Origin: Silanimonas sp.
GTDB taxonomy: Bacteria; Pseudomonadota; Gammaproteobacteria; Xanthomonadales; Xanthomonadaceae
NCBI RefSeq assembly: GCF_027530345.1
Contig: NZ_JAPZQK010000004.1
Location: forward strand, 1 to 64,000
DNA: 64,000 bases
Direction of reading: 5' to 3'
In this document: piece after piece, positions 34,675 through 43,490 of the stretch
Layout: every line of letters starts with the position of its first letter
Numbering within the stretch: position 1 is the first letter of the stretch
Notes under the pieces: generated by a model
Seen by the model: only the letters and a program-made list of their open reading frames with translations
What the model was told of the DNA's origin: nothing
Database searches by the model: none
Translations under genes and position numbers: made by a program

Positions 34675-35961
34675 ATGAATCCCCGCCCCGCCCGTCGCGT
34701 CGCCATCCTCGGTGGCCAACGCATCCCCTTCTGCCGCAACAACACCGCCTACTACGACGTCGGCAACCTCGGCCTGTCGATCAAGGCGGTTGGCGCCGTG
34801 GTCGAAAAGTTCGGCCTCCATGGCGTGCAGCTCGGCGAGGTGGCGATGGGCGCGGTGCTCAAGCATTCCAGCGACTGGAACATCGGCCGCGAAGCGGCGC
34901 TCTCATCGGGCCTGTCGCCCTACACGCCGGGCATCACCATGCAGCGCGCCTGCGGCACCTCGCTCGATACCGTCATCGCGGTGGCGAACAAGATCGCGCT
35001 GGGCCAGATCGAGGTCGGCATCGGCGGCGGTTCCGACACCACGTCGGACGTGCCGATCGTCCACAGCAAGGGCTTCCGCCGCCGCCTGCTCAACATGAAC
35101 ATGGCCAAGACCCCGGTCGACCGGATCAAGGCGCTGCTCAAGGGCTTCTCGCTCAAGGAGCTGGCGCCGGAGTTCCCCGGCGTGGCCGAGCCGCGCACCG
35201 GCAAGAGCATGGGCGAGAGCTGCGAGATCATGGCCAAGGAGTGGGGCGTCACCCGCGCCGAGCAGGACCAGCTCGCCTACGAATCGCACGCAAAGGCCGC
35301 CAAGGCCTACGCCGATGGCTTCTACGCCGACCTGGTGGTGCCCTTCCGTGGCGTCGACCGCGACAACATCCTCCGCCCGGAGACGACGGTCGAGAAGCTC
35401 GCCACGCTGAAGCCCGCGTTCGACAAGACCTCCGGCAAGGGCACGCTCACGGCAGGCAATTCCACGCCGCTCACCGATGGTGCCTCGGCCTGCCTGCTCG
35501 CTTCGGAAGAATGGGCCGCCGCGCGCGGCCTCGAGGTGCAGGCCTACCTGCGCGACGCGCAGGTGGCGGCGGTCGACTTCGTGCATGGCGACGGCCTGCT
35601 GATGGCCCCGGCCTGGGCCGTGGCGCAGATGCTCCAGCGCAACAACCTCACGCTGCAGGACTTCGACTTCTACGAGATCCACGAGGCCTTCGCCGCGCAG
35701 GTGCTCTGCACGCTGAAGGCCTGGGAATCGGCGGAGTTCTGCAAGGAGAAGCTTGGCCTCGACGCGCCGCTCGGTAGCATCGACCGCAGCAAGCTCAACG
35801 TCGTCGGCAGCTCGCTGGCACTGGGCCACCCGTTCGCCGCCACCGGCGCGCGCATTGTGGCGACGGCGGCGAAGCTGTTGAAGCAGAAGGGTTCGGGCCG
35901 TGCGCTGATCTCGGTCTGCACCGCCGGCGGGATGGGCGTCGTCGCTATCGTGGAGCGTTGA
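34675..35961 (+). CDS. fadI: Acetyl-CoA C-acyltransferase (thiolase), FadI-like
   Basis: The protein has about 428 residues. The nucleophile Cys is in TMQRACGTSLD (about residue 92). The second-motif histidine is in YEIHEAFAAQV, and the C-terminal base is in VCTAGGMGVV. It catalyses the last step of fatty-acid beta-oxidation, or the reverse condensation. The length and the insertions match the FadI type better than degradative FadA. No fadJ partner is adjacent. ATG at 34675 is used; GTG at 34669 has GGAG 4 bases upstream and is an alternative. Confidence 0.85.
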   Translation: MNPRPARRVAILGGQRIPFCRNNTAYYDVGNLGLSIKAVGAVVEKFGLHGVQLGEVAMGAVLKHSSDWNIGREAALSSGLSPYTPGITMQRACGTSLDTVIAVANKIALGQIEVGIGGGSDTTSDVPIVHSKGFRRRLLNMNMAKTPVDRIKALLKGFSLKELAPEFPGVAEPRTGKSMGESCEIMAKEWGVTRAEQDQLAYESHAKAAKAYADGFYADLVVPFRGVDRDNILRPETTVEKLATLKPAFDKTSGKGTLTAGNSTPLTDGASACLLASEEWAAARGLEVQAYLRDAQVAAVDFVHGDGLLMAPAWAVAQMLQRNNLTLQDFDFYEIHEAFAAQVLCTLKAWESAEFCKEKLGLDAPLGSIDRSKLNVVGSSLALGHPFAATGARIVATAAKLLKQKGSGRALISVCTAGGMGVVAIVER

Positions 35962-36877
35962 CCGGCGGCGGGTTGAACACCGCCGTCGACCGCACCAGGC
36001 CGAGCACGTCGAAATCCTCGAGCGGCGTGCCCGGCGGCACCGGGTAGCCGCTCACGTGGATGATGCTGCGCTCTTGCAGCCTCGCCTCGCGCATGGCGGC
36101 CTCGAAATGCTTCTGGAACAGCGCGGAGTAGCTGCCATCGGCGAGTGCGCGCTGGAAGCCGCGCTCGATGGCGCGCGCCAGGTCCGGGCGACGCGGCGTG
36201 ACGTGGAAGTAATCGTCCAGCGGGTAGTAGAGGGCGATGCCCGGCACCACCACCAGGCCGCTACCGGCCAGCCGAGGGTCGGCCAATTCGGGGCCCAGCT
36301 CGTTGACGCCGCGATTGAGGTAGTCGAAGCGGCCAGCCCGCAGCATGTCGAACAGGCCCGGGTAGTTGTTGCCGGTCGACACGCGGAAACCGAGGTCTGC
36401 CAGGGCCTCGCGATCCATCCAGGTGTCGCCATAGCCCATCACGAAGTCGCGCTTGAGCGATTCGAGGCTCTCGATCCGCATCAGGCGTTCGGCATCCGCG
36501 GGGCGCGCCAACAGCAGCCGCATGCCCAAGAGACCGCGGCGCAAGGGCTTCCGAACGACGATCAGCCGGCTGCGGTCCGACGCGAGGCTGGGCAGGGCCA
36601 CGACGTCGACATCGCCCTGTCGCGCCGCCTGCAGCGCACGCGGCTGCTTCATGGCGTCGATGATCTCGACGTTCCACCCGCCGCCGGCGCGTTGCAGGAC
36701 CAGTACGAGCAGCTCGGCGCTGAAGTCGAAGCGCTGGTCGCCCGGCTCGCCGCGGCTGGGGAAGCGCACCTCGCGGGCCGCGGGCGCTGCCGCCGCCGAC
36801 TGCGCCGCGACGGGCAGGGCCGGGCAAAGCGCCAATGCGGCGAGCAGCAGGGGAAGCGCGATCCAGAGACGTCGCAT
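35945..36877 (-). CDS. Periplasmic solute-binding-like protein, paralog 1
   Basis: The protein has 310 residues with a signal peptide (LPLLLAALALCPALPVAAQS). The family-3-like binding fold includes RFDFSAELLVLVLQRAGGGW, VMGYGDTWMDREALADLGFR, GLFDMLRAGRFDYLNRGVNE and VVVPGIALYYPLDDYFHVTP. It is clearly homologous to the next gene upstream, and both lack a cognate ABC transporter. The role may be sensing or scavenging; no ligand is evident. The last 17 bases overlap the convergent thiolase gene. Confidence 0.75.
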   Translation of the reverse strand: MRRLWIALPLLLAALALCPALPVAAQSAAAAPAAREVRFPSRGEPGDQRFDFSAELLVLVLQRAGGGWNVEIIDAMKQPRALQAARQGDVDVVALPSLASDRSRLIVVRKPLRRGLLGMRLLLARPADAERLMRIESLESLKRDFVMGYGDTWMDREALADLGFRVSTGNNYPGLFDMLRAGRFDYLNRGVNELGPELADPRLAGSGLVVVPGIALYYPLDDYFHVTPRRPDLARAIERGFQRALADGSYSALFQKHFEAAMREARLQERSIIHVSGYPVPPGTPLEDFDVLGLVRSTAVFNPPPVNAPR

Positions 36878-36882
36878 CGGTG

Positions 36883-37848
36883 CTAGTCCGGGTCGGCGGG
36901 CTCGCCCAGGGGCTGGAAGACGCCCCGCGAGCGCACGAGCCCGAGCACGTCGAATTCCTCGAGCGGCGTTTCGGACGGCACCGGGTAGCCGAGCACATGG
37001 ACGATGCTGCGCTCGCTCAGGCCGATCTCACGCATGGCCTCGCCGTAGTGGCGTTCGAACAACGCGGCATAGCTGCCGTCCGCCAGAGCGCGCTGGAAGC
37101 CGCGCTCGATCGATCGCGCCAGCGCCGGGCGTTGGGGAGAAACGTGGAAATAGTGGTCCAGCGGGTAGTACAGGGCGATGCCCGGCACCACGACCAGGCC
37201 GGACCCGGCCAGCTGCGGCTGTTGCCGTTCGGCGCGCAGTTCGCCAACGCCGCGGGTCAGGTAGTCGAAGCGCCCGGCACGCAGCATCTCGAACAGGCCG
37301 GTGTAGCGGCTGCCGTACTCCATGCGGAAACCGAGGCCGGCCATCACGTCGCGATCGAGCCAGTTCGCGCCGTAGCCCATCACGTAGCCGCGCTTGAGCT
37401 CCTCGACTGATCCGATGGTCATCAGGCGCTCGGCCATCTCCGGGCGGGCCAGCAGCACGCGCACGCCCAAGAGGCCGCGCTGCAGCGGATGGCGGACGGG
37501 GACCAACCGCGACTTCGCCGACGCCTGGTGCGGCAGCACCACGACGTCGACGAGCCCGTCGTGCGCCGCCTGGATGCGCCGTGGCTGGTTCCTGCCGCCG
37601 ACGATCTCGAGGCGGAAACCCTCGTCCGACTTCGCCAGCACCAGCGCCAGCAGGTCGGCGGCGAACGCACCGCGCACGTCGCCGGGCTCCTCGGCGCGAC
37701 CGGGGTAGCGGACCGTCTTTTCCGCCACGCGTTGCGCCAGCGTCTGCGCCTCGACCGGCGATACGCCGCCACCGAGCAGCAGCGTGCTCAGGACGACGGC
37801 GGCGAGGGCGGCGAAGCGGACCATGGGCCGGGCTAGGGCGCGGCCCAT
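36883..37848 (-). CDS. Periplasmic solute-binding-like protein, paralog 2
   Basis: The protein has 321 residues with a signal peptide (FAALAAVVLSTLLLGG). It shares long stretches with paralog 1, for example GLVVVPGIALYYPLDxYFHV, ERGFQRALADGSY, the FExMLRAGRFDYL motif and the C-terminal VLGLVRS. It is 5 bases from paralog 1 and 21 bases from the upstream truC-like gene, so co-transcription is likely. ATG at 37848 is used; an internal ATG at 37824 begins the signal peptide more directly. The ligand is unknown. Confidence 0.75.
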   Translation of the reverse strand: MGRALARPMVRFAALAAVVLSTLLLGGGVSPVEAQTLAQRVAEKTVRYPGRAEEPGDVRGAFAADLLALVLAKSDEGFRLEIVGGRNQPRRIQAAHDGLVDVVVLPHQASAKSRLVPVRHPLQRGLLGVRVLLARPEMAERLMTIGSVEELKRGYVMGYGANWLDRDVMAGLGFRMEYGSRYTGLFEMLRAGRFDYLTRGVGELRAERQQPQLAGSGLVVVPGIALYYPLDHYFHVSPQRPALARSIERGFQRALADGSYAALFERHYGEAMREIGLSERSIVHVLGYPVPSETPLEEFDVLGLVRSRGVFQPLGEPADPD

Positions 37849-37869
37849 GACGATTCAAGCTGCCCCGCG

Positions 37870-38613
37870 TCACGAGGCGGCGGCACTCGTCCAACCCAGC
37901 GCGGCCAGGGCCTTCACGAACTCCGCGTCGAGTGGTGCCTCCACGACCACGCGCCGGCCGTCGACCGGGTGCATGAAGGCGAGGCGCCACGCGTGCAGCA
38001 GCATGCGGTGCACGCCAAGGTGCATGCGGAACATGCGGTTGCGCGCGCCGTCGCCGTGGCTGGTGTCGCCGATCAGGTGGTGGTGGCGGTGCTTGAGGTG
38101 TCGCCGGATCTGCCGGAAACGCCCGGTGTGCGGCGCGCACTCCAAAAGTGCGAAACGCGATTCGGTGTGCTCGCCGTAGGCCCAGGGCATCGCGCCGGTG
38201 GCCAGCACCCGGTACGCCGTCTGCGCCGGCTTTTTCTCCGGCTTGCCGGGCCCACCGTCGAGCGGGTGGTCGATCAAGTCCTCCGCGGGCTCCGGCCAAC
38301 CTCGGCAGACCGCGAGGTAGGTCTTCTCGACGGCGCGGGTCATGAACTGCTCACCCAAGGCGCGGGCCGTGTCCTTGTCGAAGGCGAGGAGCAGGCAACC
38401 CGAGGTGGCGCGATCAAGCCGGTGGATCAGGTGCACGGGCCGGCCGAACTGCGCGCGCAGGCGGTCGGCGAGGAAGTCGTTCTCGCCGCGGGCGAGGCCG
38501 CTGTCGTGGGCCATCAAGCGCGCCGGCTTGTCGACGACCGCGAGCTGCGCGTCGGCGTACAGCACCGGGACGGCGAGGTCGTCGGGCGTGCTTTCCGCGT
38601 CGGTGCCGCTCAT
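37870..38613 (-). CDS. truC: tRNA pseudouridine synthase, TruC-like (RluA family)
   Basis: The protein has 247 residues. It has [20 protein letters not shown] with the catalytic Asp, [20 protein letters not shown] and [13 protein letters not shown]. The short length without an S4 domain and the [11 protein letters not shown] motif match TruC, which modifies U65 in tRNA. The target is inferred from family. It overlaps ubiB upstream by ATGA. Confidence 0.82.
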   Translation of the reverse strand: MSGTDAESTPDDLAVPVLYADAQLAVVDKPARLMAHDSGLARGENDFLADRLRAQFGRPVHLIHRLDRATSGCLLLAFDKDTARALGEQFMTRAVEKTYLAVCRGWPEPAEDLIDHPLDGGPGKPEKKPAQTAYRVLATGAMPWAYGEHTESRFALLECAPHTGRFRQIRRHLKHRHHHLIGDTSHGDGARNRMFRMHLGVHRMLLHAWRLAFMHPVDGRRVVVEAPLDAEFVKALAALGWTSAAAS

Positions 38614-40277
38614 CGGCGCCGCGGCCAGGCCGCGACGAAGCAGGCCAGCGCGCCCGCGCCGGCGATCCAGGTCGCTGCGCGCACGCCGCCCCAGGCCGGG
38701 CCGCCGGCGTCGAAGCCGAACAGCACCGCGGCCGTGATCATCAGGCCGGCGCCGAGGATGGCGTACACCGCGGCGCGCTGGTTGATCGCCGAGATGCGCG
38801 CCAGTTCGGCGATGTCGGTGGAGTCGATGCGGATGCGATGCCGGCCCTCGACCTGCTGCGACAGGAAGCCGTGGATCAGCCGCGGGAACTCCGGCGCGCG
38901 GGTGATGATCTCCGGCAGGCGCTTCTTGAATTCCTCGGCCAGCCACGCCGCGCTGTAGCGCTTCTTCAGGATCTCGGTGAGCACCGGTTGCGCCACGGCC
39001 CAGATGTCGAGCTTCGGGTCGAGGTGGCGCGCCACGCCCTCGATGTTGAGCAGGGTCTTCTGCAGCAGGATCAGCTGGGGCTGCAGCGTGAGTTCGTATT
39101 GCTGCGCGGTCTTGAACAGCTTCACCAGCACCTCGCCGAGCGAGATCTCCGCCAGGGGGCGCGTGAAGTAGGGCTCGCAGACCGCGCGCGTCGCGGCCTC
39201 CAGGTCGTCGAGGCGCAGGTGCGCCGGCATCCAGCCGGCCTCGACGTGCAGCTCGGCGATCCGGCGGTAGTCGCGCTGGAAGATCGCCATGAAGTTCTCT
39301 GCGAGGTAGTACTGATCGTTGGCCGAGAGCTGGCCCATGATCCCGAAGTCCAGCGCGATGAAGCGCGGGTTGTCGCGCCGTGCCGGGTCGTCGTCGACCC
39401 AGATGTTCCCGGCATGCGCGTCGGCATGGAAGAAATTGTCGCGGAACACCTGCGTGTAGAACACCCGCACGCCTTTGGCCGCGAGCTTCTCGCGCGAAAT
39501 GCCGGCCGCTTCGAGGGCGGCGATGTCGTCGGACGGGATGCCGGTGACGCGTTCGAGCGTCAGCACGCGCTCGTGCGAATGCGTCCAGAACACCTCGGGC
39601 ACGTAGAGGTCGTCGCTATCGAGCCAGAACCGGCGCAGCACCGAAGCGTTCGCGCCCTCGCGTTGCAGGTCGAGCTCGCCGCGCAGCGTGGTTTCGATCT
39701 CGGCCACGACCTCGTGCGGGCGGATCTTGTCGGCGCGCGGGTGCGTCTTCGCGGCGACCTCGGCCAGCGCCTTCAGCAGCCGCAGGTCGGCGTCGATCTG
39801 GGCGTCGATGCCGGGGCGGACGACCTTGACCACCACCGCGCGGCCGGCGCTGCCATCGGCATTCCGCAGCCGAGCGGCATGCACCTGCGCGATCGAGGCC
39901 GAGGCCAGCGGCGTCTCGTCGAACTCGGCGTAGAGCGCATCGATCGGTTGGCCGAGCTGCGCCTCGATGATGCGGCGCGCCTCCGCGCCGTCGAAGGGCT
40001 GCACGCGGTCGCGCAGCAGGGCCAGCGCATCGGCCACGTCGGGCGGCAGCAGGTCGCGGCGGGTGCTGAGGATCTGCCCGAACTTCACGAAGATCGGCCC
40101 CAGCTCTTCCAGCGCGGCGCGCAGGCGTTCGCCGCGCGGCGTCTCCGAGGTGCCGCGGCCCAGCGGGCGCAGCACCCAGCGCAACTTGGCGAACGGCGTG
40201 CCCTCGAGCAGGGCGTCGAGCCGGTGCTTGAACAGCACGCGGACGATGCGCAGCGCGCGCAGCGGCGCGGCGATCAT
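38610..40277 (-). CDS. ubiB: UbiB, atypical kinase/ATPase for ubiquinone biosynthesis
   Basis: The protein has 555 residues of the ABC1/ADCK/UbiB family. The KxGQ motif is in [20 protein letters not shown]. The Ala-rich nucleotide loop is [15 protein letters not shown], the invariant lysine is in VVKVVRPG, and the metal-binding block is [14 protein letters not shown]. Two C-terminal membrane helices ([35 protein letters not shown]) anchor it to the inner membrane. It helps extract or channel ubiquinone precursors to the Ubi complex. The gene order ubiJ-ubiB with ATGA overlap is classical for gammaproteobacteria. Confidence 0.93.
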   Translation of the reverse strand: MIAAPLRALRIVRVLFKHRLDALLEGTPFAKLRWVLRPLGRGTSETPRGERLRAALEELGPIFVKFGQILSTRRDLLPPDVADALALLRDRVQPFDGAEARRIIEAQLGQPIDALYAEFDETPLASASIAQVHAARLRNADGSAGRAVVVKVVRPGIDAQIDADLRLLKALAEVAAKTHPRADKIRPHEVVAEIETTLRGELDLQREGANASVLRRFWLDSDDLYVPEVFWTHSHERVLTLERVTGIPSDDIAALEAAGISREKLAAKGVRVFYTQVFRDNFFHADAHAGNIWVDDDPARRDNPRFIALDFGIMGQLSANDQYYLAENFMAIFQRDYRRIAELHVEAGWMPAHLRLDDLEAATRAVCEPYFTRPLAEISLGEVLVKLFKTAQQYELTLQPQLILLQKTLLNIEGVARHLDPKLDIWAVAQPVLTEILKKRYSAAWLAEEFKKRLPEIITRAPEFPRLIHGFLSQQVEGRHRIRIDSTDIAELARISAINQRAAVYAILGAGLMITAAVLFGFDAGGPAWGGVRAATWIAGAGALACFVAAWPRRR

Positions 40278-40912
40278 CCGGTGGGCCCCGAGGCGTGGCG
40301 CGCCACGCGGGCAGCCAGCCGCTCCACGCGGTCGCGCAAGGCATCGACGTCATCGAAGAAGGCCTGCTGTTCGGCCTTCGGCACGAGGTCGCGCGATTCC
40401 TCGGTGAGGTACTCGGCGCCCGCCTTGGCGAAGGCGCCGCCTTGCACGCGCGCCTCCCGCAGCCCAGCGCGCACGGCCTTGGCCACCTGCGGGCCGATCA
40501 CCGGGCCGAGCGCGTCGGCGAAGGGCTGCTCCCAGTCCGGGTCGAAGCCTTCGGCGAGGCGCTGCAGCTGGCGCGCCAGCTCGGCATCACCGCTGATGCG
40601 CACCTTGCCCACCGGGGTCGCGCCCGAGGCCTTCAGGAACGGGAGCTGGCCGAGCAGGGCGCCGATCCCGGCGCGCACCGAGAGGTCGGGCTCTTCGCTT
40701 TGGGCCGGGCCGACGCGCAGCGCCTCGCCGTCGACGCGCAGTTCCATCGCCAGCGGCGGGGATTCGAGGTGCAGCTGCAGGCGTTGGCCGTCCAAGGGCG
40801 CCACGGCGGCGCGCGTCTCCGGGTCGAGCGCCAGGGCGCGGTTGAGCGCGGTTTCGAGCAGGCGGCCGGCCAGCGGCTTCAGCGCGTCGAGGGGAGAGCG
40901 GGGCGAGGTCAT
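40274..40912 (-). CDS. ubiJ: UbiJ, SCP2-domain ubiquinone biosynthesis factor
   Basis: The protein has 212 residues. An SCP2-like lipid-binding domain at the N-terminus ([58 protein letters not shown]) is followed by a helical tail ([20 protein letters not shown]). UbiJ binds hydrophobic ubiquinone intermediates and is part of the soluble Ubi metabolon. It is first in the run ubiJ-ubiB-truC-like-SBP-SBP, with ATGA coupling to ubiB. ubiE is not adjacent. Confidence 0.88.
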   Translation of the reverse strand: MTSPRSPLDALKPLAGRLLETALNRALALDPETRAAVAPLDGQRLQLHLESPPLAMELRVDGEALRVGPAQSEEPDLSVRAGIGALLGQLPFLKASGATPVGKVRISGDAELARQLQRLAEGFDPDWEQPFADALGPVIGPQVAKAVRAGLREARVQGGAFAKAGAEYLTEESRDLVPKAEQQAFFDDVDALRDRVERLAARVARHASGPTG

Positions 40913-40959
40913 GCCGCGATTCTAGCGGGCGGGCGTCACGGCACCGTGCCCGCCGGTGC

Positions 40960-42306
40960 TCAGGGGCTCAGCAGGAAGTTCAGCAGGTTGTTCTGGAAGT
41001 AGCGGTTCGCCAGCAGCCGGCCGTGGCTCTCGCAGAGGAAGAAGCTCTGCCGCAGCGGCACGAAGCCGTGCGCACCGGCGTCCTGCGATTCGCGCGTCAC
41101 CAGCCCGTCGCCGGCGGCGCGCATCAGCCCTTCGTAGTCGACGCCTTCGATCGGCGCATCCACCTCGCTGGGCTCGAAGGCCAGCATGGCGCGTTCGCCC
41201 ACCGTTTCCAGCACCGCGCCGGACAGCGTCAGCTCGCAATCGCCGCCGAAGGCCGCCATGCGCAGCCCCTTCGTCGGGAAGGGGCGGGCCAAGGCCTCGT
41301 TGAATCGGCGCGCGCGGCGCAGGTTGCGCTCGAAGTTGGCCTGCATCACCGACAGCACCAGCCGCGCTTCCGCGCCGTCGCCCCAAGCCTCGCGCACCCG
41401 CGCCTCCACCTCGGGCGAGAACACCGACCAGCGGTTGTCGCGCCAGATCGTGGGGTCGTAGAGGTCCAGCGGCAGGGCGCGGCCCTCGCGGTCGTACACC
41501 ACCTGCGTGTGCGGGTGCGGCAGGGTTTCGAACACGGTCGAGAAGCTGGCCAAGGCCTCGATCGGTACCGTGCGCAGGCCGAAGCGGAAGCCCTGCTGCA
41601 GTCGGCGCAGGCTGGACACCGAGCCGAGGTTCGGCGTGCCGAGCATGGCCACCCGCCGGACGCGCTTGCCGCCATCGGTCCAGGGCTGCGGCTGGGCGGC
41701 CTCCAGCACGTCTTCCGGGCCGTAGCGCAGGTAGTAGTTGGCGATCAGCCCGCCGTTGCTGTGGGCGAGGATGTCCACCCGAAGGTTCGGGTCGTCGAAA
41801 TCCTTGCGGATCTGGTCGATCAGCGCGTGCAGCTGCCGCACCGCAACAATATTCGGCTGCCGCCAGTCGTAGGCCAGCGTGTAGTAGCGCCGTCGCCAGC
41901 CGTTGGTGGGCGGGTGGCCCGGCTCGCCGGGGGCGAAGCGGCCGGCGCCCTCCAGCGTGCCGAGCAGTTCGCCATAGATGTCGAGGCCGCCGAGCTCCCT
42001 GATCAGCGGTCCGGCCACAAGTCCGTCGTCCGTCTCCCAGTCGGGCCCGATGCGGGCGAGCCGCGCGTAGTCGCTGAAGGCCATGGTCGAGAGCGAACCG
42101 GGCCATTGCTCTTCGCCGGTCCGGCGGTCGACGAGTCGCGAGCCCATCAGGCCGGGGATGACGATGACGGGCGGCTGGCTCGGGTCGCTTGCGGCCCGGG
42201 CGTACAGCGTCTCGAGGTCCGGCCCCTGGCGGCTGGCACAGCCGCCGAGCAGCAGGGCGAGCAGGATCAGCGTCGCGCGCAGGACAAGAGGGGGGTAGGC
42301 CGGCAT
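40960..42306 (-). CDS. LCAT-like alpha/beta hydrolase lipoprotein
   Basis: The protein has 448 residues, with lipobox LLGGCAS after a short signal. The lecithin:cholesterol acyltransferase-type hydrolase has VIVIPGLMGSRLVD (oxyanion region), YYTLAYDWRQPN (the LCAT-type AYDWR motif), nucleophile elbow LAHSNGG (about residue 187) and GDGLVT near the end. It probably hydrolyses or transfers acyl chains from phospholipids in the envelope. ATG at 42306 is chosen because the signal peptide starts there. Confidence 0.78.
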   Translation of the reverse strand: MPAYPPLVLRATLILLALLLGGCASRQGPDLETLYARAASDPSQPPVIVIPGLMGSRLVDRRTGEEQWPGSLSTMAFSDYARLARIGPDWETDDGLVAGPLIRELGGLDIYGELLGTLEGAGRFAPGEPGHPPTNGWRRRYYTLAYDWRQPNIVAVRQLHALIDQIRKDFDDPNLRVDILAHSNGGLIANYYLRYGPEDVLEAAQPQPWTDGGKRVRRVAMLGTPNLGSVSSLRRLQQGFRFGLRTVPIEALASFSTVFETLPHPHTQVVYDREGRALPLDLYDPTIWRDNRWSVFSPEVEARVREAWGDGAEARLVLSVMQANFERNLRRARRFNEALARPFPTKGLRMAAFGGDCELTLSGAVLETVGERAMLAFEPSEVDAPIEGVDYEGLMRAAGDGLVTRESQDAGAHGFVPLRQSFFLCESHGRLLANRYFQNNLLNFLLSP

Positions 42307-42462
42307 GAGCGAAGCATAAGCGTCGAACTCCGTCACGGAATGAACAACGCCCCAGCCAAGCCCGTCACGGAACGCGAGTTCGGCGCTGGCAAGCGCGGGG
42401 CACGTCGGCCCAGCATCCGCCCACCCCGCCGTGCCACCTCATTCGACCGAAAGGAAACTGTC

Positions 42463-42852
42463 ATGCGCACCCTCCTGCTCTGCACCGCCGCCGTCGCCAG
42501 CCTCGTCGTCGCCTCGTCCGCCAGCGCGCAGGCCGGAAGCAACCGCATCCGCGGTGAGATCCCCGTCGTCCAGGCCGCCCAGTTCGTCGGCAAGGAGGGC
42601 ACGGTGTGCGGCGTCGTCGATGGTGCGCGTTTCGCCGAGAACGCCGAAGGCCAGCCAACCTACCTCTTCATGGGCGGCAACTTTCCCGGCCACAAGTTCT
42701 CGGCCCGCATCTGGGGCCGCGACCGCGGTGACTTCAACCCGGCGCCCGAGACCCTGGCCGGCCGCACCGTCTGCGTGACCGGCGACATCCGCACGGCCAA
42801 TGGCCGGCCCGAGATCGTCATCCGCGGGGCCCGCAACCTCAAGGTCTCGTGA
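42463..42852 (+). CDS. Secreted OB-fold-like protein, copy 1
   Basis: The protein has 129 residues with a signal peptide (MRTLLLCTAAVASLVVASSA, cleavage after AQA). The mature domain reads EGTVCGVVDGARFAEN, YLFMGGNFPGHKFSARIWGR and TVCVTGDIRTANGRPEIVI, a pattern like the small OB-fold domains found with secreted nucleases. It binds an unknown ligand; nucleic acid or oligosaccharide are possibilities by fold only. Two cysteines may form a disulfide. AAGGAA lies 6 bases before the ATG. A near-identical second copy follows about 180 bases downstream. Confidence 0.75.
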   Translation: MRTLLLCTAAVASLVVASSASAQAGSNRIRGEIPVVQAAQFVGKEGTVCGVVDGARFAENAEGQPTYLFMGGNFPGHKFSARIWGRDRGDFNPAPETLAGRTVCVTGDIRTANGRPEIVIRGARNLKVS

Positions 42853-43433
42853 CGGAATCGGCCGAAGGGCGACGCACCCCTCGCGGAGCGTCGTGCCCTG
42901 TGCCACGATCCCCTCGAAGGGGAATCGTCAATTCGCGTTCAAGCCTGTCCGGGTGCCGCCGATCACGGCTTGGATAGGTTCATCATGCATTGACCGTCCG
43001 GGCCCGTCCCGGCGAATCGACCAGGGGGTGCTTCGTGAGCATGCGTTCCGGTGTCGCTGCGTTTTGCGTCGTGTGGTTCTGCGCGACGTCCAGTCCTCCC
43101 GCCATGGCCCAGGCCGGCAGCAACCGCATCCGCGGTGAGATCCCCGTCGTCCAGGCCGCCCAGTTCGTCGGCAAGGAGGGCACGGTGTGTGGCGTCGTCG
43201 ATGGCGCCCGCTTTGCCGAGAATGCCGAAGGCCAGCCGACCTTCCTTTTCATGGGCGGCAACTTCCCCAGCCACAAGTTCTCGGCCCGCATCTGGGGCCG
43301 CGACCGTGGCGACTTCGACCCGGCACCCGAGACGCTGAGCGGCAAGACCGTCTGCGTGACGGGGGAAATCCGCACGGCCAACGGTCGTCCGGAGATCGTC
43401 GTCCGCGGCGCGCGGAACCTGAAGGTCAAGTAA
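42520..43433 (+). repeat. Tandem gene duplication (42520-42849 and 43111-43433)
   Basis: The two mature-domain coding segments are nearly the same at DNA level. The first 60 or so bases after the signal peptide differ at only one or two positions, including synonymous sites. This indicates recent duplication or gene conversion. Confidence 0.8.
43035..43433 (+). CDS. Secreted OB-fold-like protein, copy 2
   Basis: The protein has 132 residues. From AGSNRIRGEIPVVQAAQFVG onward it is almost identical to copy 1, with changes such as PTF for PTY, PSHKF for PGHKF and LSGKT for LAGRT. The signal peptide (VSMRSGVAAFCVVWFCATSS) is quite different, so the duplication covered only the mature part or the leader has been replaced. 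GTG at 43035 is chosen because GGGGG lies 6 bases upstream; ATG at 43041 is an alternative. Confidence 0.72.
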   Translation: MSMRSGVAAFCVVWFCATSSPPAMAQAGSNRIRGEIPVVQAAQFVGKEGTVCGVVDGARFAENAEGQPTFLFMGGNFPSHKFSARIWGRDRGDFDPAPETLSGKTVCVTGEIRTANGRPEIVVRGARNLKVK

Positions 43434-43444
43434 TCCGTTTTCCT

Positions 43445-43462
43445 CCGGCCCTTCCGGGCCGG
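43445..43462. terminator. Hairpin between the OB-fold gene and the chemoreceptor gene
   Basis: CCGGCCC-TTCC-GGGCCGG is a perfect 7-bp stem 11 bases past the stop codon of copy 2. There is no T-run on the plus strand, so it may attenuate and not fully terminate. Confidence 0.5.
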
Positions 43463-43490
43463 GGGCCACGTTCGAGTGCAAGGATTCCGA

